A stretch of DNA of 64,000 bases from Bacillota bacterium (lineage in GTDB: Bacteria; Bacillota; UBA4882; UBA8346). Position 1 is the stretch's first letter; each line of letters starts with the position of its first letter. Below the pieces are notes generated by a model that did not search any database, had not been told where the DNA came from, and saw only the letters and a program-made list of their open reading frames with translations. Of the stretch, positions 43,108 to 53,642 are shown piece after piece. The stretch lies in assembly GCA_029776205.1 (NCBI GenBank), contig JAKOTQ010000043.1, forward strand, positions 1 through 64,000, in the 5' to 3' direction. The translations under genes and the position numbers were made by a program.

Positions 43108-44148
43108 TTGTTTTTGCGTTTGTCACCGATTACCCGAAGGCGTCTTGAAAAATTTAAACGGATGAAACGGGCGTACTATTCTTTTTGGATTCTGATGATC
43201 TTGTATGTGTTGTCATTGGGGGCTGATTTTATTGCCAATGACAAGCCTCTGCTTGTACGCTATGAGGGGAAGTTTTACTTTCCGATTCTCCGGTTTTATG
43301 ACGGCAGCCATTTTGGCCTGAGTGCGTCGGAGATCCCCAATTATAAAGAATTAAATCGTTCACCGGCCTTTCAGAAGCAGGGGAATATGATGATTTTCCC
43401 GATTATCCCCTATGGACCCAACGAGTCTCTCCTGGATTTGGAGGGGAATCCTCCGACGCCGCCTACCTGGCGCAATCTGTTCGGAACCGATGACCGGGGA
43501 CGGGATATTCTAACCCGGTTGATCTACGGATTCCGGATCAGTTTCAGCTTCGCCCTGTTTATCACGGTATGTAGTATGGCGGTGGGGATTGTCATCGGAG
43601 CCCTCCAAGGATACCTAGGCGGCGTGTTTGATCTTTTGATGCAACGGGTTATTGAGATTTTTTCGACATTGCCCTTTTTGTATATCGTTATTATCATCGG
43701 AAGCTCACTGGGGACCGGTTTTTTAATACTGCTGCTTGTATTTGTGATCTTTGAATGGATCGGTATTTCTTATTATATTCGTTCTGAGTTTTTAAAACTG
43801 CGGGAGATTCAGTATGTGGAGGCAGCCCGGGCATTAGGAGTCAGCGGGTGGAAGATAATGTTTCGTCATATGTTGCCCAATGCATTAACGCCGATCATTA
43901 CATTTCTCCCCTTCAGCCTGATTGGAGCCATATCATCGTTGTCAGCCTTGGATTTCCTGGGATTTGGGCTGCCGGCGCCGACTCCCAGCTGGGGAGAATT
44001 GATGCATCAAGGGTTGGGAAACATCTTTTCCTATTGGATTTCCCTTTATCCGGTGCTCGCCTTGTTCGGAGTATTGTTATTGATTGCGTTTATCGGCGAA
44101 GGGGTGCGCGATGCCTTTGACCCCAAAGAATATCAAAGGATGGAGTAA
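43108..44148 (+). CDS. Peptide ABC transporter permease, YejE/OppC-like
   Basis: 346 residues. Start TTG after CGGAGGG. N-terminal RLSPITRRRLEKFKRMKRAYYS and ADFIANDKPLLVRYEGKFYFP closely match the YejE pattern, including a long external loop of about 100 residues between helix 1 and helix 2. Then comes FGTDDRGRDILTRLIYGFRIS, the OppC motif, and the EAA loop YVEAARALGVSGWKI with DFLGFGLPAPTPSWGEL. The C-terminal EGVRDAFDPK is typical. One bp separates its stop from the next ATG. Confidence 0.9.
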   Translation: MFLRLSPITRRRLEKFKRMKRAYYSFWILMILYVLSLGADFIANDKPLLVRYEGKFYFPILRFYDGSHFGLSASEIPNYKELNRSPAFQKQGNMMIFPIIPYGPNESLLDLEGNPPTPPTWRNLFGTDDRGRDILTRLIYGFRISFSFALFITVCSMAVGIVIGALQGYLGGVFDLLMQRVIEIFSTLPFLYIVIIIGSSLGTGFLILLLVFVIFEWIGISYYIRSEFLKLREIQYVEAARALGVSGWKIMFRHMLPNALTPIITFLPFSLIGAISSLSALDFLGFGLPAPTPSWGELMHQGLGNIFSYWISLYPVLALFGVLLLIAFIGEGVRDAFDPKEYQRME

Positions 44149-44149
44149 C

Positions 44150-45112
44150 ATGATGAAACCCCTGATTCAGGTGGAAGATCTCAAGATCCTTTTTGAAACA
44201 GGTACTCAAACCATTCATGCTGTAAACGGCGTATCATTTGATATAATGCCCGGTGAAACCTTTGGTCTGGTTGGAGAATCGGGATGCGGAAAGTCAGTAA
44301 CGGCGCTGTCCTTGATGCGGCTGGTTCCGTCGCCTCCGGGAAAGATCGTTTCCGGCCGGATCCTCTGGGAAGGCCGGGACCTTTTATCCATGACTGTACC
44401 GGAACTGATCCGGCTGCGCGGTAGAGAAATCGGGATGATTTTTCAGGAACCGATGAGCAGTTTTAATCCGGTTCAAACCATTGGGTCCCAGATCGCTGAA
44501 GTGTTGGCCATTCATGAAAAGATGCCGCCGAAAGCGGCTCGGGATAGGGTGGTGGAGATCCTTACGAAAGTCGGGTTCAATAATCCTTCCCGTCAGTTTG
44601 ATGCCTATCCTCATCAGCTCTCGGGAGGCATGCGACAGCGGGCAATGATCGCTATGGCTCTAATCTGTCGTCCGAAACTGCTGATCGCCGATGAACCGAC
44701 TACTGCTTTGGATGTGACCATCCAGGCTCAAATTTTAGAATTACTTCGCCAATTGCAAGAAGAAACCGGGATGGCGATTCTGATGATTACCCACAATTTG
44801 GGAATAGTTGCTGAAATGGCCGACCGGGTAGCAGTGATGTACGGCGGAAAATTGGTGGAGATGGCTCCGGTCCGCTCGTTATTTCACGAAGCGCGTCATC
44901 CGTATACAGTAGGGTTGTTAAAATCAATTCCCGGATACGACAAAACCGGGGAGCTTTATGCGATACCCGGCCAAATTCCGGATATGGCGGAGTTACCTTC
45001 CGGATGTTTGTTTGCGCCGCGGTGTGAACGTGCCAAGGATATTTGCAGGAATCGCTGTCCGGAGTTGAAAGAAGTCGTTCCCGGACACCAGGCGTCGTGT
45101 TGGCTATATTGA
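44150..45112 (+). CDS. ABC transporter ATPase, OppD-like (first half of YejF)
   Basis: 320-residue ATPase. Walker [14 protein letters not shown]-loop [12 protein letters not shown], signature [16 protein letters not shown], Walker [14 protein letters not shown]-loop MITHN. The C-terminal oligopeptide-transporter extension with the Cys cluster ([21 protein letters not shown]), which binds an iron-sulfur cluster in related DppD/OppD proteins, is complete. Start ATG 1 nt after the permease stop. The second ATG at 44153 is also possible. In E. coli the YejF ATPase is one fused protein, while here it is split. Confidence 0.94.
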   Translation: MMKPLIQVEDLKILFETGTQTIHAVNGVSFDIMPGETFGLVGESGCGKSVTALSLMRLVPSPPGKIVSGRILWEGRDLLSMTVPELIRLRGREIGMIFQEPMSSFNPVQTIGSQIAEVLAIHEKMPPKAARDRVVEILTKVGFNNPSRQFDAYPHQLSGGMRQRAMIAMALICRPKLLIADEPTTALDVTIQAQILELLRQLQEETGMAILMITHNLGIVAEMADRVAVMYGGKLVEMAPVRSLFHEARHPYTVGLLKSIPGYDKTGELYAIPGQIPDMAELPSGCLFAPRCERAKDICRNRCPELKEVVPGHQASCWLY

Positions 45113-45133
45113 TGATTGGGAGAGAGGCTGAAA

Positions 45134-46090
45134 ATGCCGTTATTAGAAGTTCATGAATTAACGAAATGTTTCCCGGTCCAAACGGGGTTCTGGAAGAAAA
45201 ATTCTATGAAGGTCCGAGCTGTCGATCGGGTCAGTTTGGACGTGAATGCTGGCGAAACTGTAGGGTTGGTGGGGGAGTCCGGGTGCGGGAAGACCACCCT
45301 TGGCCGGGCGGTTCTCCGGTTGATTGAGCCGGATAGCGGATCCATCATCTTTGACGGGATTTCTCTTACCGATCTGTCTCAAGCACAGCTTCGAAAGATC
45401 CGTCCTCGGTTGCAAATCGTTTTTCAGGATCCCTTCTCATCCCTAAATCCCCGGATGGTGGTTTTAGACCAGGTGGGAGAAGGCCTTTCGGAACATGGTT
45501 TTGTCAAAAGTAGACGGGAAAAGGAAGAACGGGTCGTTCAACTGTTGGAACAGGTAGGGCTCTCGGCTGACCATCTTTATCGGTATCCTCATGAGTTTTC
45601 CGGCGGGCAGCGCCAGCGCATTGCAATTGCCAGAGCCATCTCCCTCAACCCGGATCTGGTGGTCTGCGATGAAGCTGTATCTGCATTGGACGTTTCGGTA
45701 CAGGCTCAGATCATAAATCTGCTTCGGGAGTTGCAGCAACGTTTAAATATCGCTTATCTTTTCATCTCCCACGACTTGACCGTAGTCAAATATATTTCCC
45801 AGCGGATTGCAGTGATGTATCTCGGGCGGATCGTGGAATTTGGGACGACACAGGAACTTTTTGACGATCCCCGGCATCCTTATACGGAGGCCTTGTTATC
45901 GGCAATTCCGGTCCTCGATCCGGAGGCCCGGAAAAAACGGATCGTGCTTACGGGGGAAGTCAACCCGATGGGAACAGGACAAGGGTGTCCTTTTGCACCG
46001 CGCTGTCCGAAAGCATTGCCTCAATGCCATCACGAGGAACCACCCCTCCAATGGGCGTCGGATACCCATTGGTTTCGGTGTTTTCTATAA
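45134..46090 (+). CDS. ABC transporter ATPase, OppF-like (second half of YejF)
   Basis: 318 residues. Walker [17 protein letters not shown]-loop [12 protein letters not shown], signature [15 protein letters not shown], Walker [15 protein letters not shown] (Ala in place of the common Pro after DE), and H-loop FISHDL. The C-terminal Cys motif [15 protein letters not shown] is present. The track start at 45116 adds six residues. The ATG at 45134 is 6 nt after GAGAGG. It pairs with OppD-like to energise the permease heterodimer. The next gene follows after 35 nt. Confidence 0.94.
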   Translation: MPLLEVHELTKCFPVQTGFWKKNSMKVRAVDRVSLDVNAGETVGLVGESGCGKTTLGRAVLRLIEPDSGSIIFDGISLTDLSQAQLRKIRPRLQIVFQDPFSSLNPRMVVLDQVGEGLSEHGFVKSRREKEERVVQLLEQVGLSADHLYRYPHEFSGGQRQRIAIARAISLNPDLVVCDEAVSALDVSVQAQIINLLRELQQRLNIAYLFISHDLTVVKYISQRIAVMYLGRIVEFGTTQELFDDPRHPYTEALLSAIPVLDPEARKKRIVLTGEVNPMGTGQGCPFAPRCPKALPQCHHEEPPLQWASDTHWFRCFL

Positions 46091-46125
46091 ATCATGTTTT
46101 ACATTATCGAAAGGGAACGTGGATA

Positions 46126-46653
46126 ATGCATTCATGGATTTTAAACATGATTGATTGGGCGTTACGGCCGGAACGGGCTTATCAATATCAGGATGTTCGG
46201 ATTGAAGGATTTCGGTTGATCGCGAACAAAAGCCAACAACGGTCTGCCGGTTTGCTGGTGGAGGAAAAAGGTCCCACGGAGAGGATCCGGGGATTTGGAT
46301 TGAGTCCTATTAAGCCCTATCGCGATTACTATGGAGGATTAACCCTTATTACCCAGCTTTTACCGGAGCCTATTCCGGTTCGGTTTGCCATCGGGTACAC
46401 CTTTCATACCAAGGTCGTAACGGTTGACGATATGTCCAATTTTGGCTGGCTTCGTTTAGCGACAGTCCGTCCGGATTGGCTGTATCCGAATCTATCCGAT
46501 CAAAAGCAATTGCTTGGGTATTTGCTTGAACATTCCAAGAAACCTGCATTTTATGTGACTCGTGTTTATCATTATTTTCAATTTGATCTCTATCAGACTT
46601 TGGTATCCCAAATTATTGCAATGGAAGCAAAAAATGAATGTAACGACAAGTAA
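46126..46653 (+). CDS. Hypothetical protein, 175 aa, at the end of the yej operon
   Basis: Unrecognised. Soluble, aromatic-rich, ending with an Asn/Lys tail. Blocks such as GPTERIRGFGLSPIKPYRDYYG and LATVRPDWLYPNL show ordered secondary structure, and no catalytic motif is evident. The track start (45985) overlaps oppF-like. The ATG at 46126 gives a compact protein but only a weak AAGGGA site far upstream. It is followed by a terminator, so it is the last gene of the peptide transporter operon. Whether it works with the transporter is unknown. Confidence 0.5.
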   Translation: MHSWILNMIDWALRPERAYQYQDVRIEGFRLIANKSQQRSAGLLVEEKGPTERIRGFGLSPIKPYRDYYGGLTLITQLLPEPIPVRFAIGYTFHTKVVTVDDMSNFGWLRLATVRPDWLYPNLSDQKQLLGYLLEHSKKPAFYVTRVYHYFQFDLYQTLVSQIIAMEAKNECNDK

Positions 46654-46674
46654 TGGACGTTTCTTTTTATGGTA

Positions 46675-46702
46675 CCAACAATCCTTTCGATTGTTGGTTT
46701 TT
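46675..46702 (+). terminator. Rho-independent terminator of the yej operon
   Basis: CCAACAATC / GATTGTTGG stem with a 5-nt loop, then TTTTTG. Confidence 0.9.
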
Positions 46703-46815
46703 GATTTTCCTGTAATTTTCGACAAAATTTTAGCAGGTTCGTAGGAAATTAGAAAAAGATGTGCTATCATCAATAATGTGTTTTGAGCAGGTATAAGAAG
46801 GGTTGGGTTTCGCCG

Positions 46816-47937
46816 ATGACGGTTTGGAGACGATTGGCAATATGGAGCCTTTTGGCGATGATGTTAATCATCGGCTGTCGGCGTTTTGAATCCATTAAGA
46901 TCGGATTTGTCGGGACGATGGTCGGCGGATTTTCCAATGCCAGTATCAACGGGAGAAACGGGGTTCAACTGGCTGTTGAGGAAATAAACCGTCAGGGCGG
47001 CATCCATGGCTATCCGGTGGAGTTGTTGGTGAAAGATGACCGTTTTGATCCGGAGGTCGCCCTTGAAGTTGATCGGGAACTTTACCGGGCCGGGGTAGTA
47101 GCTGTCATCGGTCATATGACCAGCAATCTATCAGTCCATGTTCTTCCTGAAATAAACCGAATGAAGCTGCTAATGGTCAGTCCGACATCTAGTTCCAATC
47201 AGTTAAGCGGAAAAGATGATTATATGATCCAGATTTATCCGCCAAACAAAGCAGCATCTAGCTTACTTGCTGAGAACCTTATGAAGATAAGGCATCGGTC
47301 GATAGCAGTGGCCTATGATTTGCGTAACCCGGCGTATTCCGAAGATTGGTTAGAAGGGTTTACTCAAGACTATGTGAGTCGCGGCGGACAAATTGCGGCC
47401 GCATATCCCTTTGCATCCGGACTGTCTTTCCGTTTTTATCAGGTGGCCAAGGAATTGCTGGCCAGTCAAGCGGAGGCCATTTTAATCATTGCCAATTCGA
47501 AAGATACGGCAATGCTCTCCCAGCAAATTCGAAAATTAGGTTCAAAGCTGCCGTTGTATGCTTCGGATTGGGCTTTAGCCGATGAGATCTTTCAATATGG
47601 CGGCCCTGCAGTCGAAGGCTTGATCGTTCCGACTTTGTTTTTCAATGAGAAAGCTGGCGAGAGATATGCCCGTTTTAAACAGGAGTATCAGCAACGATTT
47701 GGTACTGAACCATCGGTTGCGGCAGTTTTGGGTTATGAATCAGCTCAGCTTATTTTTGAAGGGTTGGCCAAGACAAAGCGGTATACATCGGAATCCTTGA
47801 GAGAAACGATTTTGGCGATAAAAGAGTTTCAGGGCTTGCAAGAAGCCTATGTTATCGATCCTTTCGGTGATGCGGTGCGCAGCTATGATTTGGTGATGAT
47901 TCAGGACAATCGGTTAAAAAAGGTGAGCCTTCCGTGA
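46816..47937 (+). CDS. Periplasmic-binding-protein-like lipoprotein (Peripla_BP_6)
   Basis: About 373 residues from the ATG at 46816. The track start at 46783 is a TTG with a poor site. The N-terminus has [18 protein letters not shown], a type II signal peptide ending in the lipobox LIIGC, so the protein is a membrane-anchored lipoprotein outside the cell. The mature part is a branched-chain amino-acid-type binding fold: [56 protein letters not shown]. Its stop overlaps the GTG of the histidine kinase gene. No permease gene is nearby, so it is more likely a sensor partner than a transporter subunit. Confidence 0.85.
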   Translation: MTVWRRLAIWSLLAMMLIIGCRRFESIKIGFVGTMVGGFSNASINGRNGVQLAVEEINRQGGIHGYPVELLVKDDRFDPEVALEVDRELYRAGVVAVIGHMTSNLSVHVLPEINRMKLLMVSPTSSSNQLSGKDDYMIQIYPPNKAASSLLAENLMKIRHRSIAVAYDLRNPAYSEDWLEGFTQDYVSRGGQIAAAYPFASGLSFRFYQVAKELLASQAEAILIIANSKDTAMLSQQIRKLGSKLPLYASDWALADEIFQYGGPAVEGLIVPTLFFNEKAGERYARFKQEYQQRFGTEPSVAAVLGYESAQLIFEGLAKTKRYTSESLRETILAIKEFQGLQEAYVIDPFGDAVRSYDLVMIQDNRLKKVSLP

Positions 47938-50012
47938 AAGCAAAATTGAGTTTGAAAAAAGCGTTAAGTACCACGTTTATCATGGCTGTGACCTTACCGA
48001 TCGTCCTGATCAGTTTGGTGATGTTATTTTTGCTCACCCGAAACTTGGAGCGGGAGATCACCAATAAACAAATGTTTCTGGCGACAGCGCTCTCCGGGGA
48101 GATTGACGAATTTCTAGATGAACAGCAAAGTGTTTTGGGTTTAATTGAAAATTACGTTGCTCAGGAAAGGGTGCATGGCCAGAATCACATTAACCGCTTT
48201 TTACAATCGGTGGTAGATAACTATCAATTTTTTGACATGATTCAGATCGTGGACCGTACCGGCCGGGTGGTTCATGTAGCTCCCGATCGGGAAGATTATT
48301 TGGGAATTAATATATCAGGGTATTCATTTTTTAAAGAGGCTTACGCAGTAAACCGGCCTTATTGGTCATCGGTTTTTACCTCTGTTCATACCGAACAGCC
48401 GACCATTGCCGTAACCCGGCCAACCGAGACAGGAATGATCGTGGCTTACTTAAATATCAGTCGGATTAATGATATGATCGACCGATTGTATATTGGCGAG
48501 AACGGTTGGGCCGAAGTGGTCGACCGGAACGGCAGTTACATTGCACATACCATGAAGTCCAATGTATATCAGAGGATCAACCGTAAAAATGATCATGTAG
48601 TGAATCGGGGGTTAACCGGGTATCCGGGTTCATATCGTTACCGGATGGATGGAAAGGAGATTCTTTCCAATGTGATCGTGGTGCCGGCGACCGGTTGGCC
48701 GATCATTATTTCCCAGCCGTCTCAGGATGCGTTCAAATCGGTGCAGTTGGCCAGAAATATTTTTTTGGCTGGAACGTGTGGCGCCTTTCTTTTAGCCAGT
48801 TTAATTGCATTAGGAAATGTATCCGGGATTTTACGATCAATTGACGGTTTTGCAGCGTGGATCCGGCAAATAGCTAATGGGGATTATCAAAATATTTCCA
48901 AGATTTTTCCTGAATATCGTGAATTTAGTGAACTGGCCGAAGATTTTCTGCGAATGACGGAAGCGGTTCAAAGCCGGGAAAAGGCCCTCAGAGCCAGTGA
49001 AGAACGGTATGCAATGGCGGTTCTCGGGGCCAATGACGGACTGTGGGACTGGGATATTCCCAACTACCGGCTTTACTTTTCACCGCGGTGGAAAGAGATT
49101 TTAGGGTATCGAAATAATGAGATTCAAAATCATCCTGATGAATGGTTTCAGCGGATTCATCCGGACGATTATGACATGGTTATCCGTGAAATTGAAGCCC
49201 ATTTTCAAGGACAGACGGATCATTTCCATAATGAGCACCGGATTTTACATAAAAACGGTTCCTATAGTTGGGTACTCATTCGAGGGATTGCCGTTCGGGA
49301 TAATGAGGGGCATCCTTACCGGATGGCCGGCTCGCTGACGGATATTACCGGGCGGAAACGTAATGAACAACGGATCAAGGCATCATTAAACGAAAAGGAA
49401 GTGTTGCTTAGGGAAATTCATCACCGGGTCAAAAATAACATGCAGGTTATTTGCAGTTTATTGCGGCTACAAAGCAATTCTGTGCAGGATTCCCATTCGC
49501 AAATGGTACTCCAAGAGAGTCAAAACCGGATTCGCTCCATGGCGATGGTGCATGAAAAACTATATCAATCCAAGGATTTGACTGAAATTGACGCCAATGA
49601 CTATCTAACTCAACTGATTCATTATTTGATGCGTTCTTATGCCATTCAACCGGATCAGGTTGAAGTAAATCTTTATATTTCCAGCATTCAATTGAAAATC
49701 GATACGGCCATTCCCTGTGGTTTGATTATCAACGAGTTAGTGACCAATGCATTGAAATATGCATTTCCCGAGGGCCGGAAAGGCCGAATTACGGTTTCCC
49801 TGCGAATGTTGGCCGATGACTGTACTATCGAGTTTGCCGTGGCAGATAACGGTGTTGGGTTGCCGGAAGGGTTTTCGTTGGACGACAGTCCTTCCTTGGG
49901 ATTGCAATTGGTGATCACTTTAGTTCGGGATCAACTACAAGGAGAAATGGAGATGATCCGGTATCCGGGAACCAGTTTTCGGGTACGGTTCAGGGAGGTA
50001 AAGGCGTGCTAA
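47934..50012 (+). CDS. Histidine kinase with dCache, HAMP-like, PAS and HWE/HisKA_2 domains
   Basis: 692 residues. GTG start overlapping the lipoprotein stop. TM1 about 14-36, extracellular dCache-type domain about 45-265 ([18 protein letters not shown]), TM2 about 270-295 ([18 protein letters not shown]), HAMP-like region, PAS_3 about 365-480 ending in [17 protein letters not shown], then [20 protein letters not shown], the HisKA_2/HWE phosphoacceptor-type motif. The ATPase domain has [16 protein letters not shown] (N-box) and VADNGVGLP (G1 box). It should sense an external ligand, perhaps through the lipoprotein, and phosphorylate the next protein. Confidence 0.9.
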   Translation: MKAKLSLKKALSTTFIMAVTLPIVLISLVMLFLLTRNLEREITNKQMFLATALSGEIDEFLDEQQSVLGLIENYVAQERVHGQNHINRFLQSVVDNYQFFDMIQIVDRTGRVVHVAPDREDYLGINISGYSFFKEAYAVNRPYWSSVFTSVHTEQPTIAVTRPTETGMIVAYLNISRINDMIDRLYIGENGWAEVVDRNGSYIAHTMKSNVYQRINRKNDHVVNRGLTGYPGSYRYRMDGKEILSNVIVVPATGWPIIISQPSQDAFKSVQLARNIFLAGTCGAFLLASLIALGNVSGILRSIDGFAAWIRQIANGDYQNISKIFPEYREFSELAEDFLRMTEAVQSREKALRASEERYAMAVLGANDGLWDWDIPNYRLYFSPRWKEILGYRNNEIQNHPDEWFQRIHPDDYDMVIREIEAHFQGQTDHFHNEHRILHKNGSYSWVLIRGIAVRDNEGHPYRMAGSLTDITGRKRNEQRIKASLNEKEVLLREIHHRVKNNMQVICSLLRLQSNSVQDSHSQMVLQESQNRIRSMAMVHEKLYQSKDLTEIDANDYLTQLIHYLMRSYAIQPDQVEVNLYISSIQLKIDTAIPCGLIINELVTNALKYAFPEGRKGRITVSLRMLADDCTIEFAVADNGVGLPEGFSLDDSPSLGLQLVITLVRDQLQGEMEMIRYPGTSFRVRFREVKAC

Positions 50013-52546
50013 ATAAAATCAAAATATTTATTGTGGAAGATGCCAGTATCGTTGCTTTGGATTTGAAGCGATCGCTGTTAAATATGGGGTATGAGGTTGT
50101 GGGAATGGCTCCATCCGGAGAAGAGGCCGTTTCTCGGATTTTGAAAGCGGAACCCGATTTGGTTATGATGGACATCAAACTTAAAGGCGGGTTGGATGGG
50201 ATTGAAACTGCGGCTATTCTCCGTAGTCACCTGGATATTCCCGTGGTTTATCTTACCGCATATTCCGATGGGGAAACGCTGGAACGGGCCAAAATGACCG
50301 ATCCCTTCGGGTATATTATCAAACCTTTTGATGAACGGGAGTTGCAAACCATCATCGAGATGGCCTTATATAAACATGCTATCAACAAAAAGTTGAAAGA
50401 GAGCGAAAAATGGCTGGCGACGACGATAAACAGTATCGGGGATGCAGTGATCGCTACCGATAAAACCGGCCAAGTCATATTCTTGAATCCCATTGCCGAA
50501 CGATTGACCGGATGGAGTCAGAGTGAAGCCTACCGAAAACCGTTATCCGAGGTATTTCAGATCGTTAGCGAAACCACTGGAAACCCCGAAAAAAACCCTT
50601 TTGACAAAGTGATGGAAATGGGAAGTGTGGCCGGCCTGGACAACCACACTTTATTAATCCATAAAGACGGACATCGGATTCCCATCGATGACAGTGCAGC
50701 GCCTATTAAAGATGAAGCCGGCAATATTATTGGCGTGGTGCTGATTTTTCGGGATATTACGGAGCGGCGGCAAACTGAGCAGGAACTGGAAAAGAACGAA
50801 GCACGCTACCGTTCGATTATGGAACAGTCGGTGGAAGGTATCTATTTGGTAGATGCTGAGACTAAAACCGTATTGGAAGCAAATGCGGCCTTTGCCAAAA
50901 TGTTAGGGTATGAACTGGATGAATTGGTTGGATTGTCGGTTTATGAGTTATTAGACCATCGGGAGGATTCGGTGGACCAACGCCTTTCCCAACTGGTCAT
51001 CGAAGAACAACCGGTTCGGGATGAGCGGCGTTACCGCTGTAAAGACGGTACGTTGATCGAACTTCAGGTCAGTGCCGGTTTAATCACCTATGGCGATCGG
51101 CGGGTGGTTTGTACCTTAACCCATGATATCAGCGAACGAAAACGGGCCGAAGAATCCCTGCGCGAAAGCGAACGGCGTTTTCGCCGGTTGTTTCAGGCCA
51201 TTCCCGATTTGATGATCCGAATCGACGCCCAAGGCAATGTTCTCGATGTCAAACCGGCTTTGGAATTTGATTCTGTGCTTATATTGCACGATACAAAGGG
51301 CACCGATCTGTATACCGCCCTTCCCGAACACATCCGAAATGACTTTAGGCAGTTGGTGGAGCGGGCTTTCACCCTTGAAGAGATTCAGATCTATGAATAT
51401 CAGTTTTCCATCGGTAATGAGAACTCCGAGCGTGAAGTCCGGGTTGTTCCGATTTCCGCCGGAGAAGCCTTGTTGATCATCCGGGATATCACTGAACGGA
51501 AAAAAATGGAGCGGCAACTGAAATATCTCAGTTTGCACGATTCATTGACCGGGATTTATAACCGGACCTATTTTGAAGAAGAGATCCGTCGTTTGGAAAT
51601 GACGGGTCAATCCAAAGTTGGAATTATTGTGTGTGATTTGGATGGTTTGAAGCTGGTCAATGATACCTTAGGTCACGAACGGGGCGATATTCTGCTGAAA
51701 GCAGCAGCTACCGTGATTAAGGAATCGATTTTCCAAAGTGATTTTGTCGCCCGGATCGGAGGCGATGAATTTGCCATCCTGATCCAGGATAATGATCCTA
51801 AAATTGTGGAAGCGGTGTGTAACCGGATCCGGGAGAATGTGATCCGGTATAATCAACAACATTCGGAGCTTCCCTTGAACATATCTTTCGGTTTTGCGGT
51901 CAATCGTTCGGAATCGGCCAAAATCCCCAGCGTGTTTAAGGAAGCGGACGACAATATGTACCGGGAAAAACTTTATCGCAGCAAGAGCACTCGCAGTACT
52001 ATCGTTCAGGCTATGATGAAAGTGTTGGAAGTTAAAGATTTTATCACCGAAGGCCATGCCCATCGGTTACATGACTTGATCCTCCGTTTGGCTCAGGCCA
52101 TTGGCCTTCCGGAACCGTCAGTAACTAATTTACGGTTGTTGGCTCAGTTTCATGATATCGGCAAAGTGGGTACTCCCGATCGGGTTTTGTTTAAGCCCGG
52201 TGCATTGGACCCAAATGAAAAGAAGGAGATCCAGCGCCATGCGGAGATCGGCAATCGAATTGCCAAGTCTATACCGGAGTTGGAGCCGATTGCGGATTGG
52301 ATCTTAATGCATCATGAGTGGTGGAATGGGGAAGGGTATCCGTTGGGTTTGAAAGGCGAGGATATACCGTTGGAGTCCAGGATATTGGCGATCGCCGATG
52401 CATATGATGCCATGACCAGTGATCGTCCTTACCGCAAAGCGATGTCCCATAAAGAAGCCATTGTTGAAATTCAAAAAGGTGCCGGCAAACAATTTGATCC
52501 GACGTTAGTCACCCTCTTTGTGCAGCTACTCGAAGAAAATCAATAA
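50006..52546 (+). CDS. Response regulator REC-PAS-PAS-PAS-GGDEF-HD-GYP
   Basis: 846 residues. GTG start after AGGGAGG, overlapping the kinase stop. REC domain (1-125) with phosphoacceptor Asp in DLVMMDIKL and Lys in IIKPFDE. Three PAS domains (about 135-250, 265-380, 390-500). Then a GGDEF domain (about 515-670) with intact [10 protein letters not shown] and no RxxD inhibitory site in the usual place (FQSD), and an HD-GYP domain (about 675-840) with [26 protein letters not shown]. It can therefore make c-di-GMP and hydrolyse it, depending on input. Likely the output of the operon. Confidence 0.93.
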   Translation: MLNKIKIFIVEDASIVALDLKRSLLNMGYEVVGMAPSGEEAVSRILKAEPDLVMMDIKLKGGLDGIETAAILRSHLDIPVVYLTAYSDGETLERAKMTDPFGYIIKPFDERELQTIIEMALYKHAINKKLKESEKWLATTINSIGDAVIATDKTGQVIFLNPIAERLTGWSQSEAYRKPLSEVFQIVSETTGNPEKNPFDKVMEMGSVAGLDNHTLLIHKDGHRIPIDDSAAPIKDEAGNIIGVVLIFRDITERRQTEQELEKNEARYRSIMEQSVEGIYLVDAETKTVLEANAAFAKMLGYELDELVGLSVYELLDHREDSVDQRLSQLVIEEQPVRDERRYRCKDGTLIELQVSAGLITYGDRRVVCTLTHDISERKRAEESLRESERRFRRLFQAIPDLMIRIDAQGNVLDVKPALEFDSVLILHDTKGTDLYTALPEHIRNDFRQLVERAFTLEEIQIYEYQFSIGNENSEREVRVVPISAGEALLIIRDITERKKMERQLKYLSLHDSLTGIYNRTYFEEEIRRLEMTGQSKVGIIVCDLDGLKLVNDTLGHERGDILLKAAATVIKESIFQSDFVARIGGDEFAILIQDNDPKIVEAVCNRIRENVIRYNQQHSELPLNISFGFAVNRSESAKIPSVFKEADDNMYREKLYRSKSTRSTIVQAMMKVLEVKDFITEGHAHRLHDLILRLAQAIGLPEPSVTNLRLLAQFHDIGKVGTPDRVLFKPGALDPNEKKEIQRHAEIGNRIAKSIPELEPIADWILMHHEWWNGEGYPLGLKGEDIPLESRILAIADAYDAMTSDRPYRKAMSHKEAIVEIQKGAGKQFDPTLVTLFVQLLEENQ

Positions 52547-52608
52547 AAGAAATCCGTCTTTTGTCATCGTCCATTTCTCCATCATATCCTAGGATGGGAG
52601 GTGGGGAA

Positions 52609-53268
52609 ATGGACGTCCATCCTGATGACGGGACGGTTTTATCCGAGATATCGTTGCTCATCCGGAGATATCCTGTTTTGGAAAGCTGCCGGACAGCGGT
52701 GATTCAGGCTTATCACATTTTGAAGGAAGCTTTGGAAGCTGGGAGTAAGGTTTTACTCTGTGGTAATGGCGGGAGCGCTGCAGATGCCGAACATATTTCG
52801 GGAGAATTGATGAAAGGTTTTTTGCTGCCCCGTAAACTGAGGGACGAATGGCGGAGTAAACTGAGGAGGGAACTTCCGGCCGAAGACTGGTACGAGCGGC
52901 TGCAGATGGCATTGCCGGCCATTGCTTTAACCTCCAATACTGTGTTGGCCAGCGCCATTGCCAATGATCAAGGGGCTGACCTTGTCTTCGCCCAACAGGT
53001 CCTGGGATATGGGCGGCCGGGTGATGTTTTGATGGTTATCAGCACTTCGGGAAATTCGGATAATGTGATTAAAGCAGCTCAGACAGCCCGTTTCCTGGGA
53101 CTCAAAGTAATCGGTTTGACCGGTGCGACGGGAGGAAAACTGAAAGAGTTTTGTGATGTGGCGATTACGGTACCGGCAACGGTTACCGCTGAGATTCAAG
53201 AACTCCATCTCCCGGTATATCATTGCATCTGCGCCATGCTGGAGGCGAATTTTTTCAAAGGAAGATAA
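52609..53268 (+). CDS. SIS-domain sedoheptulose-7-phosphate isomerase-like protein (GmhA type)
   Basis: 219 residues. SIS fold with VLLCGNGGSAADAEHISGEL (phosphate-binding loop, GNGGSA), VISTSGNSDNVIKA (S-x-S-G-N-S) and ITVPATVTAEIQELHLPVYH, all GmhA/DiaA hallmarks. GmhA makes D-glycero-D-manno-heptose-7-phosphate for heptose nucleotide sugars. The track start at 52561 is early; ATG at 52609 follows GGGAGGTGGGG. Stands 62 bp after the response regulator gene. No other heptose gene (hldE, gmhB) is in the window, so a DiaA-like or other SIS role is also possible. Confidence 0.82.
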   Translation: MDVHPDDGTVLSEISLLIRRYPVLESCRTAVIQAYHILKEALEAGSKVLLCGNGGSAADAEHISGELMKGFLLPRKLRDEWRSKLRRELPAEDWYERLQMALPAIALTSNTVLASAIANDQGADLVFAQQVLGYGRPGDVLMVISTSGNSDNVIKAAQTARFLGLKVIGLTGATGGKLKEFCDVAITVPATVTAEIQELHLPVYHCICAMLEANFFKGR

Positions 53269-53279
53269 CTGGGAAAGAG

Positions 53280-53308
53280 TTGACGAGTATTTGTTTATAT
53301 GTTAAAAT
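53280..53308 (+). promoter_or_regulatory. Sigma-A promoter for rubredoxin
   Basis: TTGACG, 17-nt spacer, TAAAAT, about 85 nt before the rubredoxin start. Good consensus. Confidence 0.6.
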
Positions 53309-53394
53309 TTAACCATGTTAAATAATTATGTAAATGGAAGTTTGGGCGAAGTTGGGTTATACTATGATTAATCGGAGTAAACGGAGGGAAGCAA

Positions 53395-53553
53395 ATGGAA
53401 AAATGGCAATGTACGATTTGCGGTTATGTTTATGATCCGGAAGTCGGCGATCCGGATAACGGCATCGCTCCCGGCACACGGTTTGAGGATATTCCCGATG
53501 ATTGGGTTTGTCCGGATTGCGGTGTAGGAAAGGATATGTTTGAACCCGCGTAA
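53395..53553 (+). CDS. Rubredoxin
   Basis: 52 residues, too short for the ORF track. [19 protein letters not shown] and [16 protein letters not shown] give the two CxxCG(Y) and CPxCG knuckles that hold one Fe(Cys)4, plus the family aromatic core. Electron carrier, usually with NADH:rubredoxin reductase, rubrerythrin or superoxide reductase in anaerobes. ATG after GGAGGG. Has its own sigma-A-like promoter. A hairpin at 53578-53607 follows. The nearby DsrE-like gene is on the other strand. Confidence 0.97.
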   Translation: MEKWQCTICGYVYDPEVGDPDNGIAPGTRFEDIPDDWVCPDCGVGKDMFEPA

Positions 53554-53577
53554 AAAGGGCATCTGAAGGAGTAAATG

Positions 53578-53607
53578 ATAAGTTACGGACGTTTGTCCGT
53601 AACTTAT
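53578..53607. terminator. Hairpin between rubredoxin and the DsrE-like gene
   Basis: Perfect 13-bp stem ATAAGTTACGGAC / GTCCGTAACTTAT, 4-nt loop. U-tract weak on the plus side (GATCTTATTTT) and absent on the minus side. Probably a terminator for the convergent pair. Confidence 0.55.
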
Positions 53608-53642
53608 GATCTTATTTTGGGGGTTTTGGTTGTAACTGGAAA

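Noticed and set aside
46492-46773. 93-aa minus-strand ORF over the yej terminator
   Set aside because: It lies antisense to the 175-aa gene and runs through a terminator, with no ribosome site.
52609-53268. Heptose biosynthesis cluster
   Set aside because: Only the SIS isomerase is found. No hldE, gmhB or heptosyltransferase pair is adjacent.
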